Origin: Helicobacter cetorum
GTDB lineage: Bacteria > Campylobacterota > Campylobacteria > Campylobacterales > DZAY01
NCBI GenBank assembly: GCA_022729735.1
Contig: DZAY01000013.1
Coordinates: forward strand, 1 to 61,643
DNA length: 61,643 bases
Direction of reading: 5' to 3'
Below are positions 36,637 through 46,438 of this stretch, in pieces. The notes under the pieces were generated by a model. The model saw nothing but the letters and a program-made list of their open reading frames with translations, was not told where the DNA came from and did not search any database. The position numbers and the translations under genes were made by a program. Every line of letters begins with the position of its first letter. The stretch's first letter is position 1.

Positions 36637-38058
36637 TTACACTTTGTAACACTTTTGTAATTCGCTTAATGCAGTTTGCCAAGAATATTTTTCATCTTGA
36701 CGAAAAATTTGAAAATTTTTTCCAAACCAATGTGAAAAATCACCACTATATCCCCATCTCCATTCTGGAAAAAATGGAACTAAAATTTTTGCTTTTTTAT
36801 CCAATCCTGCATATAAATGTATATTTGTATTGCTAATTGCAATGTAATCATCTAAAACTGTAAGAAGCGACAACATCTCTTCTAAATCTTCATTTAAGTC
36901 TGAAAAATCAATAATATCAAGCTCTTTTTTTAGTAGTTCAATCTCTTCTATTTTTGGATTTCGCTGAAGTAAAATAAATTTAGCATCAATATTTTTTAAA
37001 CTATCTATTAAAAGTTTTAAATCTATCTCTTTATATAATCTATTAAGTTCAGCAACTCCAGCTCTATAAGTCAATCCAATTAATTTTTTGCTCTCTTTTA
37101 AATAACTATACTTTTCACTATTTTTAGCTTTTAACTTCAGTGGTGATGGAGTTTGAGAATTACAAAATAGTGGCAAATCTCCCATATAAATTGGATTAAT
37201 TAATCTCTCATTTATCTCATCTACGACACAATTTTGCTCAATAATAGATTTTATTTTTGGAGATGGATTGTAAATTAATTTATAACCTTGCTCTTTTAGC
37301 AAAGGTGCAAATCTTAAAAAAAATAGCTCATCACCAATTCCTTGCTCTTTTATCAAAGTTATCTCTTTTGCTTTTGGAAAATTTATATCTCGTTTGCCAA
37401 ATCTTTGATAATAGTAGCCCCAACCATTACTAAAATCACCTATTGCCAAAAGCAGATATGAGAAATTAACCGTAGCTTTTTCGTAACCTAAACTAAGGCT
37501 TTTTAAATAAGCTTCTGTTGCATCTAAAAGTCTATTTTCTAATATATAACCATTTGCTAAATTATTATAAGCTTCTCCATAATTTGGATTTAAATTTATC
37601 GCTTTTTGATAATATAAAATAGCTTTTTGTAAATCAAGTTTAAGATTTAAATTTCCTAAATTATTATAAATTATTGGATTTGTTGGCTCTATATTTTTTG
37701 CACTCTCAAGCAAATTTATTGCATATTTTAAATCTAAATCTTTTATTGAAAATGATAAATTTATCATAGCTTTAGCATTTAAATTATCAAGCTCAAGTGC
37801 CATTTTATAAGCATCTATCGCACTATTTTTATCTATATCTTGTAAAAATATTCCCAAATTATAAAAAGCATTTGAAGAGTTTGGATTAAGTTTTATCGCC
37901 TTTTTGATAGTTGTAATTGCACTATCTCTATCTCCAAATTTATAATATATGAGTGATAAATTTAACAGTGCTACAAACTCTTCACCACACTTCAAATATA
38001 ACTCTTTTGCTTTATCAAACATTCCAAGTTGATGGAATTTTATCGCTTCTTCTAACAT
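36637..38058 (-). CDS. TPR protein with C-terminal glycosyltransferase-9-like domain
   Basis: Residues 1-205 hold about six TPR repeats (such as AIKLNPNSSNAFYNLGIFL and YYQKAINLNPNYGEAYNNLA). From about 230 a Rossmann-like domain shows GIGDELFFLRFAPLLKEQG, LTYRAG and ISNTNIHLYAGL, the features of heptosyltransferase-like GT9 folds often fused to TPRs. In Campylobacterota such proteins frequently sit near flagellar or surface glycan genes. Here it is 1 nt downstream of a Uma2-type gene. Sugar and acceptor are unknown, and catalytic competence is not certain. Confidence 0.7.
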   Translation of the reverse strand: MLEEAIKFHQLGMFDKAKELYLKCGEEFVALLNLSLIYYKFGDRDSAITTIKKAIKLNPNSSNAFYNLGIFLQDIDKNSAIDAYKMALELDNLNAKAMINLSFSIKDLDLKYAINLLESAKNIEPTNPIIYNNLGNLNLKLDLQKAILYYQKAINLNPNYGEAYNNLANGYILENRLLDATEAYLKSLSLGYEKATVNFSYLLLAIGDFSNGWGYYYQRFGKRDINFPKAKEITLIKEQGIGDELFFLRFAPLLKEQGYKLIYNPSPKIKSIIEQNCVVDEINERLINPIYMGDLPLFCNSQTPSPLKLKAKNSEKYSYLKESKKLIGLTYRAGVAELNRLYKEIDLKLLIDSLKNIDAKFILLQRNPKIEEIELLKKELDIIDFSDLNEDLEEMLSLLTVLDDYIAISNTNIHLYAGLDKKAKILVPFFPEWRWGYSGDFSHWFGKNFQIFRQDEKYSWQTALSELQKCYKV

Positions 38059-38059
38059 T

Positions 38060-38593
38060 TCACACCCAAATCTTATTAAAATTAAAATCTATTTTACAAC
38101 TATCAATTTCAAAATTAAAAATTTCATCTTTAAAAATTGCAACAGTTTGATAGCTACCATTTTCCAAAATATTTACTTTTGCCTCTTTTTTTTCGAAATC
38201 AACTAATACATAATATTTAACTAAATTCTCTTCATATAGTTTGAATTTTAAAGTTTCATCATATCTTCTTGTTGAAGGAGATAATATTTCAAATATGATT
38301 TCTGGAGTTTTAATTAAATATTTATCTCCAATATCTTCGCCACATACAAGTAAAACATCAGGACTTACTACTGTATCATCATCTATTTTCCAATCAATTT
38401 CTTGAATTGCAAGACAGTTTTGACATATTTTATTATTTAATTCTAAATTTATATTAAATGAAACTCTTTGATGAGTTATCATAGGTTTTGGAGCCATTAA
38501 AGTTGGCACACCATCTACTATTTCCCACTTATCTTGCCAACACTCTCTATCCATATATGTATAATGAGGTATATCTTTTAATGCTAAATTCAT
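38060..38593 (-). CDS. Uma2-family (DUF820) restriction-endonuclease-fold protein
   Basis: The 177-residue protein has the Uma2 pattern: WEIVDGVP near the start, VSPDVLLVC, then PEIIFEILSPSTRRYD followed by KFKLYEENLVKYYVLVD. This family has the PD-(D/E)XK fold, with the Asp of SPD and the Glu of FEIL as metal ligands. It is common in cyanobacteria and scattered elsewhere, with no agreed role. The ATG overlaps the end of the upstream nuclease-like gene by 4 nt. It is the last of three nuclease-fold genes in a row. Confidence 0.8.
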   Translation of the reverse strand: MNLALKDIPHYTYMDRECWQDKWEIVDGVPTLMAPKPMITHQRVSFNINLELNNKICQNCLAIQEIDWKIDDDTVVSPDVLLVCGEDIGDKYLIKTPEIIFEILSPSTRRYDETLKFKLYEENLVKYYVLVDFEKKEAKVNILENGSYQTVAIFKDEIFNFEIDSCKIDFNFNKIWV

Positions 38594-39315
38594 TTTAAAT
38601 CCTTAATTATTTCTGCTTTCACAAACAACAAATTTTTATAAATAGCTGTCAAATCATCTATTTTAGAACTATCAAAATTAGAAGACACATAATAGATATA
38701 TTTATGTTTTTCCAATCGCTCTAAAATTACAAAATTCCAAATTGAACCAATTATATAAGCTCCTTTTATACTTTGCCAACTATTTAGCTCAACTCCTGCT
38801 ATCAGTTCTGCTAATAGTTGTGGTTCTGGGTCAGAATTTTCTTTACCTTTTTTAAACTCTTGAATAAAAAAGTATGGTTTCTCGCTATATTCAAGCCCTT
38901 TTGAAATAACAAAATCAACTTCACCAGTGATTGTAAATTTATCACTTTTATACTCTATTGGTTCATCATAAAAGTTTGAAATCTCTTTTTCTAATGACAA
39001 AAAATCAACTCTATTTATAATTGGGATAATAAAATTTGCTTTTAAAGTCTCTTCTTTATAAGCTCTTAAAAACTTTCCATATTTAAAAATTAGGTTTTCT
39101 AAAAATTCTAAATCTTCACTTTTAATAGATATTTCACTCTCAAACCACTCTTTAAAAGGCTTATCATCAAATCTTTTTTTTAATTCAACTAAATTATGTA
39201 AATCACTAAAAGTTATTTTTGAATAGCTATAACTTTTTTGCTTTTCTAACTTTAACCTCTTAAGCTCTTCTATCTCTTCTAATGTAAAGTTTTCTAAAAA
39301 TTGTTCTAATGACAT
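38590..39315 (-). CDS. PD-(D/E)XK nuclease-like protein, tandem copy A
   Basis: The 241-residue protein has a helical, charged N-terminal ~120 residues and a C-terminal nuclease-like core: D134 in GEVDFVISKG, E153-x-K155 in FIQEFKKG and Q166 in EPQLLAELIAG. This is the PD-(D/E)XK order with the helix Gln. It shares with the adjacent copy B an identical 35-residue block (165-199). No named family is recognised; related proteins occur as multi-copy hypotheticals. It starts directly after copy B's stop codon. Confidence 0.65.
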   Translation of the reverse strand: MSLEQFLENFTLEEIEELKRLKLEKQKSYSYSKITFSDLHNLVELKKRFDDKPFKEWFESEISIKSEDLEFLENLIFKYGKFLRAYKEETLKANFIIPIINRVDFLSLEKEISNFYDEPIEYKSDKFTITGEVDFVISKGLEYSEKPYFFIQEFKKGKENSDPEPQLLAELIAGVELNSWQSIKGAYIIGSIWNFVILERLEKHKYIYYVSSNFDSSKIDDLTAIYKNLLFVKAEIIKDLK

Positions 39316-40047
39316 TTAAAAACTCCTAATTATCTCATCTTTCACAAACAATAAATTTTTATAAATAGCTTTCAAATCATCTATTTTAGAGCTATCAAAA
39401 TTTTCACTCACATAATATTTATATGAGTTAGTTTCGACTTTTTCTAAAATTACAAAATTCCAAATTGAACCAATTATATAAGCTCCTTTTATACTTTGCC
39501 AACTATTTAGCTCAACTCCTGCAATCAATTCTGCTAATAGTTGCGGTCTTGGATTTCCAAATTCTTCACTCTGTTTAAATTCTTGAATAAAAAAATAGGG
39601 AGCTATTGAGTTTTCTAATCCTTTTGATATTACAAAATCAACTTCCCCATTTAAAATAAAATTTTCACTTTTATAAGTTATCTTTTCATCATAAAAATCT
39701 CTAAAAGTTTCACTTTTAAAATCTATTTTTCTAAGAATTTGACTTAAAAATCTCATTTTTAAATCTTCTTTATCATAAAATTCTATATAATCTGCTTCTT
39801 CTGATAGAATTTTTATTAAAAATTTCTCTGTTTCTATATCTAATATAATTTCATTATGAAACCAACTATTAAATTTATCTTTTTTTAATTTTCGTTCTAT
39901 ATTAAATAAAAAGTTTAACTCTCTGTCTCTAATTTTACTAAAAGAGTAGTTAGGCACAGAAAAGATTTCTTCGCCTTTTAACTCTTTTATTTCTCTTTTA
40001 AGCTCTTCAATTTCCTTTAATAATTTTAACTCTAAATCTTCGCTCAT
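39316..40047 (-). CDS. PD-(D/E)XK nuclease-like protein, tandem copy B
   Basis: The 243-residue paralogue of the next gene has D137 (GEVDFVISKG), E156-x-K158 (FIQEFKQ) and Q169. Its N-terminal ~120 residues differ strongly from copy A while the C-terminal block 168-202 is identical, so the core is under conversion or selection and the N-terminal part is free to diverge. The upstream neighbour is agmatine deiminase (14 nt gap). Whether it cuts DNA is not known. Confidence 0.65.
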   Translation of the reverse strand: MSEDLELKLLKEIEELKREIKELKGEEIFSVPNYSFSKIRDRELNFLFNIERKLKKDKFNSWFHNEIILDIETEKFLIKILSEEADYIEFYDKEDLKMRFLSQILRKIDFKSETFRDFYDEKITYKSENFILNGEVDFVISKGLENSIAPYFFIQEFKQSEEFGNPRPQLLAELIAGVELNSWQSIKGAYIIGSIWNFVILEKVETNSYKYYVSENFDSSKIDDLKAIYKNLLFVKDEIIRSF

Positions 40048-40061
40048 GTTAAATTCTTAAT

Positions 40062-41063
40062 TTAAATAAACTTTGGAAATTGCATAGTTACACAGTGCAA
40101 ACTGCCATGTTGTCTAATCAAAACTTCACAATTAATTGGAATAATTTTTCTATCACTAAATAAATTTTTCATAATTTCTATTGCTTTTTTATCGTTTTCA
40201 TCTCCATAAACAGGGACTAATACGGCTTTATTAATGATTAAAAAATTTGCATAAGTTGCAGGTAATCTTTCACCTTCAAAATATTTTGCTCCAACAAATG
40301 GTAATGCTACTAAATTAAATGGATTTCCATCTAAGTTTTTTAGTTTTTCTAACTCTCGCTCCATTCTTGCAAAAGAGTCATAATGTGGGTCTGATTTATC
40401 ATCACACTTAATATAAGCTATTGTATTTTTATCTACAAATCTTGCGATTGTGTCAATATGTGCATCTGTATCATCATTTTCTAAATGACCATTGTGTAAC
40501 CACAGAACTTTTTTTGCACCAAAATATTTTTTTAACTTCTCTTCTATCTCTTTTCTATCTAAATGTGGATTTCGATTTGCCTCTAATAAACATTGTGATG
40601 TGGTTAATATAACTCCATCTCCATTGCTCTCAATACTTCCACCTTCTAAAATCATTCCCTTAGTTTTAACTTTTATATTTTTAAAAGCCCCTCTTGCTTC
40701 CATCTCTTTTGTAACTAAATTATCAAAATTAGATGCAAATTTAAGTCCCCAACCATTAAAACCAAAATCTAAAATTTGTAATTTTTCATCTTTTGATATT
40801 GTAATTCCACCAAAATCTCTCGCCCAAGTATCATTTGTTTCAACTTCCAAAAACTCAATATTGCTTAAATCACTAAATTTTGATTTGATATTTTCAACAT
40901 CAGTTGATAATAAAATAACTTTTTGATATTTTGCTATCGCTTTTGCTATCTCTACAAAATTATCTATCGCTTCATTTAAATATGGTTTCCAATCGCTATT
41001 ATTATGTGGCATTGCCAAAAGCACAAACTCTTGCTCTTCCCACTCTGCAAATAATCTTTTCAT
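40062..41063 (-). CDS. aguA: Agmatine deiminase
   Basis: The 333-residue protein shows the guanidino-modifying fold motifs NDTWARDFGG, LEGGSIESNGDG, NDDTDAHID and the C-terminal catalytic Cys324 in HGSLHCVTMQFP. The enzyme converts agmatine to N-carbamoylputrescine in polyamine synthesis; some close relatives are called peptidyl-arginine deiminases. The N-carbamoylputrescine amidohydrolase gene is not next to it. It lies 12 nt downstream of the Na/Pi symporter gene. Confidence 0.92.
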   Translation of the reverse strand: MKRLFAEWEEQEFVLLAMPHNNSDWKPYLNEAIDNFVEIAKAIAKYQKVILLSTDVENIKSKFSDLSNIEFLEVETNDTWARDFGGITISKDEKLQILDFGFNGWGLKFASNFDNLVTKEMEARGAFKNIKVKTKGMILEGGSIESNGDGVILTTSQCLLEANRNPHLDRKEIEEKLKKYFGAKKVLWLHNGHLENDDTDAHIDTIARFVDKNTIAYIKCDDKSDPHYDSFARMERELEKLKNLDGNPFNLVALPFVGAKYFEGERLPATYANFLIINKAVLVPVYGDENDKKAIEIMKNLFSDRKIIPINCEVLIRQHGSLHCVTMQFPKFI

Positions 41064-41075
41064 AATTTTTCCTTT

Positions 41076-42785
41076 TTAAGATTTTATTAATTCAACTTCA
41101 CTTTTTGCACTACTTTCTAAAATTTCCCCATTCTCATCTTTTAACTCAACTACAAAAATTAGTTTCAAAGCTTCAAGTAGTGAAACAGAACTATTATATA
41201 CAACTCTATCAGCATTCATTACAGATGATGCCAAAGTATCTCTTATGGAATAAGCTTTGATAGCATTTGAAATTGTATTCAAAGATGATTTGTTATCTGC
41301 TTCAATGCTTTTATAAATTTTTACAAGCTTAGGAGTTTCACTCAAATCTCCATCCATAATTTTTGCAAAATTTTTAAATAACTTTACAAACCGTTTTCTA
41401 AATCGCTCATAAACATCAGCTTCAAATGCACTCCCACATCCTGAAACTTCATCTATATTTGATTTTATATCTTTAATACCTTTGTTTGCAAATGATATTT
41501 CTCGCAAAGACCTAAGCAGTTTATCAAGCTCAGTTACTTCACTTTGAGTAAGTTGAGTTTTTGTAATATCATTTGCAAAAGCTATTATTTTCATCTCATA
41601 AGCTTTCAAATCTTCATACATTTTATCAAAACTAAGCTCTAAAACATCTCTATTATTAAATAGAATTGATTTTGTTGGAGCCTTTTCTACAAGCACTTCA
41701 ACAGGTCTAATATTTAAATTAAATAGAATAAACTCCATACTCTTTTTTAGAAAATGGATAGTCTCGTTTTTTAGAGCTGTAATAGAAGCATCTGATACTT
41801 TTGTATCAACTTTATCAATATATTTAATAATGCTGTCTTCTCTTTTTACAAACAATCTGTTTAAATAGTCTGCAAACATTGGAATAAATGGAGCTAATAT
41901 TAAAACTCCTAAAACATTAAAAATAGTATGAAATAGTGCAAGACCTGTTGTTAAATCGTTTTCAAATCCAAGCTTTTCTGTAATTAACATCGTTAATAGT
42001 GGTAGAAGTAAAAAAGCAATAACTCCCGTTATGACATTAAAAAGTAGATGTGCCAAAGCTATTCGCTTTTTATCAGCTGTTCCACCAATTGCACCTAAAA
42101 TTGCTGTGGAAGTTGTGCCAATATTTGCACCAATTACCATAGATGTTCCAACTCTAAAATCTATAATTCCAGAATTTAATGCACTTAAAATAATAGCATT
42201 AACAGCAGCACTTGCTTGAATTACTGCCGTTAATACAAATCCCATTCCAATATATGCCATTTCGTGATAGTTTAAATAGTGACTTAAATCAAAAGTTTTT
42301 GCAAAAATTTCTGTGCTTTCTTTCATATATCCAAGTCCCAAAAACATAATACCAAAACCGATAAATATTTTACTAATTGATGAAAGTGTTCGCTTTGATG
42401 AAAAAACTATTAATGCGATAGATGCAAATCCTATCATAGGAATTGCTATTGCTTCTATATTAATTTTAAATCCAAATAGAGCTACAATCCAAGCAGTTGC
42501 CGTTGTGCCAATATTTGCACCAAATATAATTCCAATTCCACTTCTAAGATTCATAAGTCCAGCACCGACAAATGATAAAGTCATAAGTGATACAATTGAG
42601 CTACTTTGAAATAACATCGTGGCTAATATTCCTACAATAATAGCTTTTATAATAGTATCTGTGCTTTTTTTCAAAACATCTTTAAAACTTCTTCCAGCTG
42701 CATCTTTTAGAGCATTTTCCATATAAATCATACCAAATAAAAACATTCCAAGTCCAGACATTCCTAAAATAATATTATCACTCAT
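41076..42785 (-). CDS. Na+/phosphate symporter-family membrane protein with PhoU-like tail
   Basis: I choose the ATG giving MSDNIILGMSGLGMF because AGAGGTGG lies before it. The N-terminal ~330 residues contain two inverted NaPi-II repeats, each with a Q-[SA]-[SA]-[SA] motif (LFQSSSIVSLMT and VIQASAAVNAII) and GANIGTTxTA twice. The C-terminal ~220 residues are helical and PhoU-like. Family members (YjbB-like) move phosphate, often outward in bacteria; direction here is unknown. It is divergent from the asparagine-synthase gene. Confidence 0.85.
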   Translation of the reverse strand: MSDNIILGMSGLGMFLFGMIYMENALKDAAGRSFKDVLKKSTDTIIKAIIVGILATMLFQSSSIVSLMTLSFVGAGLMNLRSGIGIIFGANIGTTATAWIVALFGFKINIEAIAIPMIGFASIALIVFSSKRTLSSISKIFIGFGIMFLGLGYMKESTEIFAKTFDLSHYLNYHEMAYIGMGFVLTAVIQASAAVNAIILSALNSGIIDFRVGTSMVIGANIGTTSTAILGAIGGTADKKRIALAHLLFNVITGVIAFLLLPLLTMLITEKLGFENDLTTGLALFHTIFNVLGVLILAPFIPMFADYLNRLFVKREDSIIKYIDKVDTKVSDASITALKNETIHFLKKSMEFILFNLNIRPVEVLVEKAPTKSILFNNRDVLELSFDKMYEDLKAYEMKIIAFANDITKTQLTQSEVTELDKLLRSLREISFANKGIKDIKSNIDEVSGCGSAFEADVYERFRKRFVKLFKNFAKIMDGDLSETPKLVKIYKSIEADNKSSLNTISNAIKAYSIRDTLASSVMNADRVVYNSSVSLLEALKLIFVVELKDENGEILESSAKSEVELIKS

Positions 42786-42916
42786 TAAACCACCTCTCAA
42801 TTCCCAATATTGCGAAATTTTACAATTTTTTGATTAAAAAGTAACTTTCTAAATTTTTAAGTTTTTAAGATTTAAATAGATAATATCACAAAATTAAAAT
42901 ATAAAAAGAGATTAAC

Positions 42917-44719
42917 ATGTGTGGAATATTTGGAATTGTTGGAAATAATTATGATAAAAATTTAGCGATTAAATCAATTGAAAGTTTGAAACATAGAGGA
43001 GTTGATGCGACATGTTATAAATTTTTAGACAATGGTTTTTTGGGACATACAAGACTTTCAATTATTGACCCATATATAGAAGCAAATCAGCCAATGAACG
43101 ATGGAGAAGTTAGTATAGTTTTTAATGGTGAAATTTATAATTTCAGCGAGTTAAAAAAAGAGTTAGATTATCCATTTAAGACAACTTCTGACACTGAAGT
43201 AATTATTGCTTCATATCTTAAATGGGGAATAGATTTTGTAAATAAATTGGTTGGAATGTTTGCAATTGCAATAGTTGATAGAGACAAACTCTATTTAATT
43301 CGTGATAGATTTGGAAAAAAACCACTCTATTACTCTTGTCAAAACTCAAAATTGATATTTGCTTCAGAAATAAAAGCAATCACACCTCATCTAAACTCTA
43401 AAACTTTAAATCAAAATTCACTTTTAAACTATTTAAGCTTTTTATCATCAATTGCTCCAGATACATTTTATGATGAGGTTTCAAAAATTCCAGCAGGTTA
43501 TTATTTGAAATATCAAAATGGAGACATAGAGTTAAAACAGTATTACTATTTGAAACCATCTTATGATTTAATAGAAAGCGAAAGTTTAGCAATTGAATTA
43601 ATAGAAGAGCAACTATTAAAATCAGTTGATTATAGATTGGTTAGTGATGTTGAAGTTGGAGCATTTTTGAGTGGTGGAATTGATAGCTCATTAGTTAGTG
43701 CAATTGCAAAAAAGAAAATGAAGAGTTTAAAAACTTTTTCAATCGGATATGATGAATACAAAAGTTATGATGAGCGAGAGTATGCAAAAGTTGTAGCTAA
43801 ACATATAAATTCAGACCATTATGAGTTAGAAATTAGTAAAAGTGATTTTTTAAATGCAATTCCAAAAGTGATTTATCATTTAGATGAGCCACTATGTGAT
43901 AGTGCTTGTGTGCCAACATATCTATTATCACAATTTGTAGCATCACATGGATTAAAAGTTGCACTTGTTGGAGAAGGAAGTGATGAGAGTTTTCTTGGAT
44001 ATAGTAAATATTTTGAACATCTTGATATAGAAAAAGCAGGAGAACTTAAACATAAAAATTGGTTAAAAAACTTCTTAAATGAACATATTAGTCTAAATAA
44101 AGAGTGGGAGTGGTATAGAAGAGCATTTAGTGATGAGGTAATTTATAGGACAATTGGTGAAAATTTTACAGATTTACAAAAAGAGATGATGTTAAATATT
44201 GCAGTTAGCAAAAATCACTCACTACAAGTAATTTCTAAATATTACAGTGAATTTAAAAATTTAGCAATTCAAAATCATGCTTTGTGGTATAGCTTTATCG
44301 ATTTCAAAATTTGGATTAGTGAAGTTTTGATGAGCAAAGTTGATAGAATGTCAATGGCTCATTCGTTGGAGTTGAGAGCTCCTTTTATGGAATCAAAACT
44401 GATAGAGTTAGCTTTTTCTATTTCTCCTAATTTAAGAATTGGAAGTGAAAGTAAATATCTACTCAAAAAAATTGCAAGAAAATATATTCCAAGTGAAATC
44501 GTTGATAGAAAGAAAAAAGGGTTTTCATATCCATTTATTGAGTGGTTACATAGTAGCAAAGAGCTTGATATAATTCTGGATATGAATAGAGTGCATAATA
44601 TATTCAAAAGTGATAAATTAGAGTATTTAATAAAAGAGTCAAAAAAAGGAAAATTTAAACAACATGTATATGCTTTATATATTTTTAGTTTATGGTATCA
44701 GAAAGAGATTATGAAATAA
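42917..44719 (+). CDS. asnB: Asparagine synthase-family glutamine amidotransferase
   Basis: The 600-residue protein begins with the N-terminal nucleophile Cys2 (MCGIFGIVG), has the glutaminase motif VFNGEIYNF, and the PP-loop ATP site SGGIDSS at 252-258. It amidates a carboxylate with glutamine-derived ammonia after adenylation. It may make asparagine, but copies inside surface-glycan clusters often amidate sugar carboxyl groups; the position next to a glycan operon fits the second (inference). It runs against the cluster, and its last 11 nt overlap the end of the convergent DUF354 gene. Confidence 0.88.
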   Translation: MCGIFGIVGNNYDKNLAIKSIESLKHRGVDATCYKFLDNGFLGHTRLSIIDPYIEANQPMNDGEVSIVFNGEIYNFSELKKELDYPFKTTSDTEVIIASYLKWGIDFVNKLVGMFAIAIVDRDKLYLIRDRFGKKPLYYSCQNSKLIFASEIKAITPHLNSKTLNQNSLLNYLSFLSSIAPDTFYDEVSKIPAGYYLKYQNGDIELKQYYYLKPSYDLIESESLAIELIEEQLLKSVDYRLVSDVEVGAFLSGGIDSSLVSAIAKKKMKSLKTFSIGYDEYKSYDEREYAKVVAKHINSDHYELEISKSDFLNAIPKVIYHLDEPLCDSACVPTYLLSQFVASHGLKVALVGEGSDESFLGYSKYFEHLDIEKAGELKHKNWLKNFLNEHISLNKEWEWYRRAFSDEVIYRTIGENFTDLQKEMMLNIAVSKNHSLQVISKYYSEFKNLAIQNHALWYSFIDFKIWISEVLMSKVDRMSMAHSLELRAPFMESKLIELAFSISPNLRIGSESKYLLKKIARKYIPSEIVDRKKKGFSYPFIEWLHSSKELDIILDMNRVHNIFKSDKLEYLIKESKKGKFKQHVYALYIFSLWYQKEIMK

Positions 44720-45767
44720 TCTCTTTTATAATAGAGTCAATATCAACACTCATGGTTTTTAATATATCGATATTTAATCTACTTCCTATCATCTCTTTAG
44801 CTTTTTCAATTACATCATCTCTGCTATTTACCCAAACCATTAAATTATTATCTATCTGATATTTATCATAATGGCATATAAAACTTCTCGTTGAAATTGT
44901 TGGAGTTCCAAGAAAACAGCTTTCTGTATTTAATGTTCCACCACCTCCAATAAAAAGGTCTGCAAATTTTAATAAATGTTGAACTTTTATTTTTTCTTCA
45001 ATTACTATTGCAAATGGGAACTCTTTTTTTAGATAATCACTCTCATATCGTGGAATTAAGATAATATTTACATCTAAAAGTTTATGTAATATTGGCAAAG
45101 CTTCATAAAGAAATGGATATTTTCTATCTACATAACTTGATTTATACTCCTCTTCTCTAATTACAATACTCTTTTTTGAGTAATCCATATTATAATCTTT
45201 TAATACAAGCTTAACATAATCCATATCGAATTCAAAATCTCTAAGCCAAATGAGAGGGTCTATAAAGTTGTAGTTAAAAATTTGTTCTCTATCAAGTCCA
45301 AATCTCATAATTATTTCATCTGGTACAACAAAAGGTTTAAACATTTTAGTAGCTATTGGAATAGTTAATCTCGCTTGTGGAAGAGCTTTTTTGAAATTTT
45401 CTTGATAATCAGATAGTGGAATATCATAAAAATTAATAATAGGAATACCAAGTCCAAAACCAGCTCTACATCCATCGACAGAAGATAAACATACAAGCTT
45501 TTCAATATCGTGATGTGCCAAATAATCTATCATTTTAAACTGTCTATCAAGCGAAGCTTTGAATTTAGAAACTATACAACTTCCTCCAAAATTTCCAATA
45601 TTTACATAATCTAAATTATATAACTCCAAAAGCTCTACACACTCTTTATATCCTTCACCACCTCTTGTAGTTATTAATATATTTCTATCTTTTTTTAACT
45701 CTTTTATAATTGGTTCAAAAAATAGCACAGATTTTGGAGTTACAAGGTCAAACCATATAGTTTTCAT
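44709..45767 (-). CDS. DUF354-family GT-B-fold protein
   Basis: The start is placed at MKTIWFDLVTPKS, where ATG overlaps the TGA of the methyltransferase gene (ATGA). The 352-residue product matches DUF354: the N-terminal WFDLVTPKSVLFFEP and the C-terminal FIGGGGTLNTESCFLGTPTIS, the UDP-sugar-binding-type loop of GT-B enzymes such as 2-epimerases and glycosyltransferases. Activity is undefined. It is the last gene of the long minus-strand run. Confidence 0.75.
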   Translation of the reverse strand: MKTIWFDLVTPKSVLFFEPIIKELKKDRNILITTRGGEGYKECVELLELYNLDYVNIGNFGGSCIVSKFKASLDRQFKMIDYLAHHDIEKLVCLSSVDGCRAGFGLGIPIINFYDIPLSDYQENFKKALPQARLTIPIATKMFKPFVVPDEIIMRFGLDREQIFNYNFIDPLIWLRDFEFDMDYVKLVLKDYNMDYSKKSIVIREEEYKSSYVDRKYPFLYEALPILHKLLDVNIILIPRYESDYLKKEFPFAIVIEEKIKVQHLLKFADLFIGGGGTLNTESCFLGTPTISTRSFICHYDKYQIDNNLMVWVNSRDDVIEKAKEMIGSRLNIDILKTMSVDIDSIIKEIIS

Positions 45768-46435
45768 AGATAACATATACCCAACTTTTCTAAATTTTCA
45801 TATTTTTTAATATCTTTATCTTTTATTATAATTTCCCAAGCCTCTTTCATACCAATTGACCAACTAATATCATCAAATATCAAAATAGAATTTTTGCTCA
45901 AATATGGTTTTATAATATTAAAATACTCTATTGTTGCATCTCTATTGTGATGACCATCAATAAATGCAAAATCTACCAACTTAATCTCATTTAATAGAGG
46001 CACTAAAACATCTGCAAACTTTCCAATTTTTTGAATTATATTATTGCAATTAGCTTTTGTAATATTCTCTTTTGCAATATTAGCAACTTCACAAGCACCT
46101 TCGATTGTATAAATAGTTGTTGTAGGTGATGCTTTTGACATATAAATAGATGAGAAACCACAACAAGTCCCAAGCTCTAAAACTATATTTGGTTTATACT
46201 CTTTTACTAAGCTATACATAAGTTTTGCCCATTCTCCCTTTAAACCAATTTGGCATAAATCTTTTGTATTTTTAGTAGTTTTTACACCTTTATTCATAGT
46301 CTCAAAATCTCTTTTATCTTCTGGATTTCCTGCTCCAAAATCAAGAAAACTAATTTCTCGCTCTTCTGCTTTTATAGATTCTCTAATACTCTCTATCTCT
46401 TCAAAGATTTTTAAATCTTCATTTGTAAAATTCAT
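45764..46435 (-). CDS. Class I SAM-dependent methyltransferase (Methyltransf_24-like)
   Basis: The 223-residue protein has the SAM motif I VLELGTCCGFSS, an acidic motif II (TIEGACEVANIA) and FAFIDGHHNRDAT, similar to small O-methyltransferases and cephalosporin hydroxylase-like proteins. It begins 3 nt after the RdrB stop codon and overlaps the DUF354 gene by 4 nt. It most likely belongs with the glycan genes, but its direct coupling to RADAR makes a role there worth testing. Confidence 0.78.
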   Translation of the reverse strand: MNFTNEDLKIFEEIESIRESIKAEEREISFLDFGAGNPEDKRDFETMNKGVKTTKNTKDLCQIGLKGEWAKLMYSLVKEYKPNIVLELGTCCGFSSIYMSKASPTTTIYTIEGACEVANIAKENITKANCNNIIQKIGKFADVLVPLLNEIKLVDFAFIDGHHNRDATIEYFNIIKPYLSKNSILIFDDISWSIGMKEAWEIIIKDKDIKKYENLEKLGICYL

Positions 46436-46438
46436 TTT

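Noticed and set aside
40421-40926. Plus-strand frames within the agmatine deiminase gene
   Set aside because: No ribosome binding site, low-complexity translation, and they lie opposite a clear enzyme gene.
42917-44719. Asparagine synthase as part of the RADAR unit
   Set aside because: It is on the opposite strand and converges on the end of the run; no functional link is supported.
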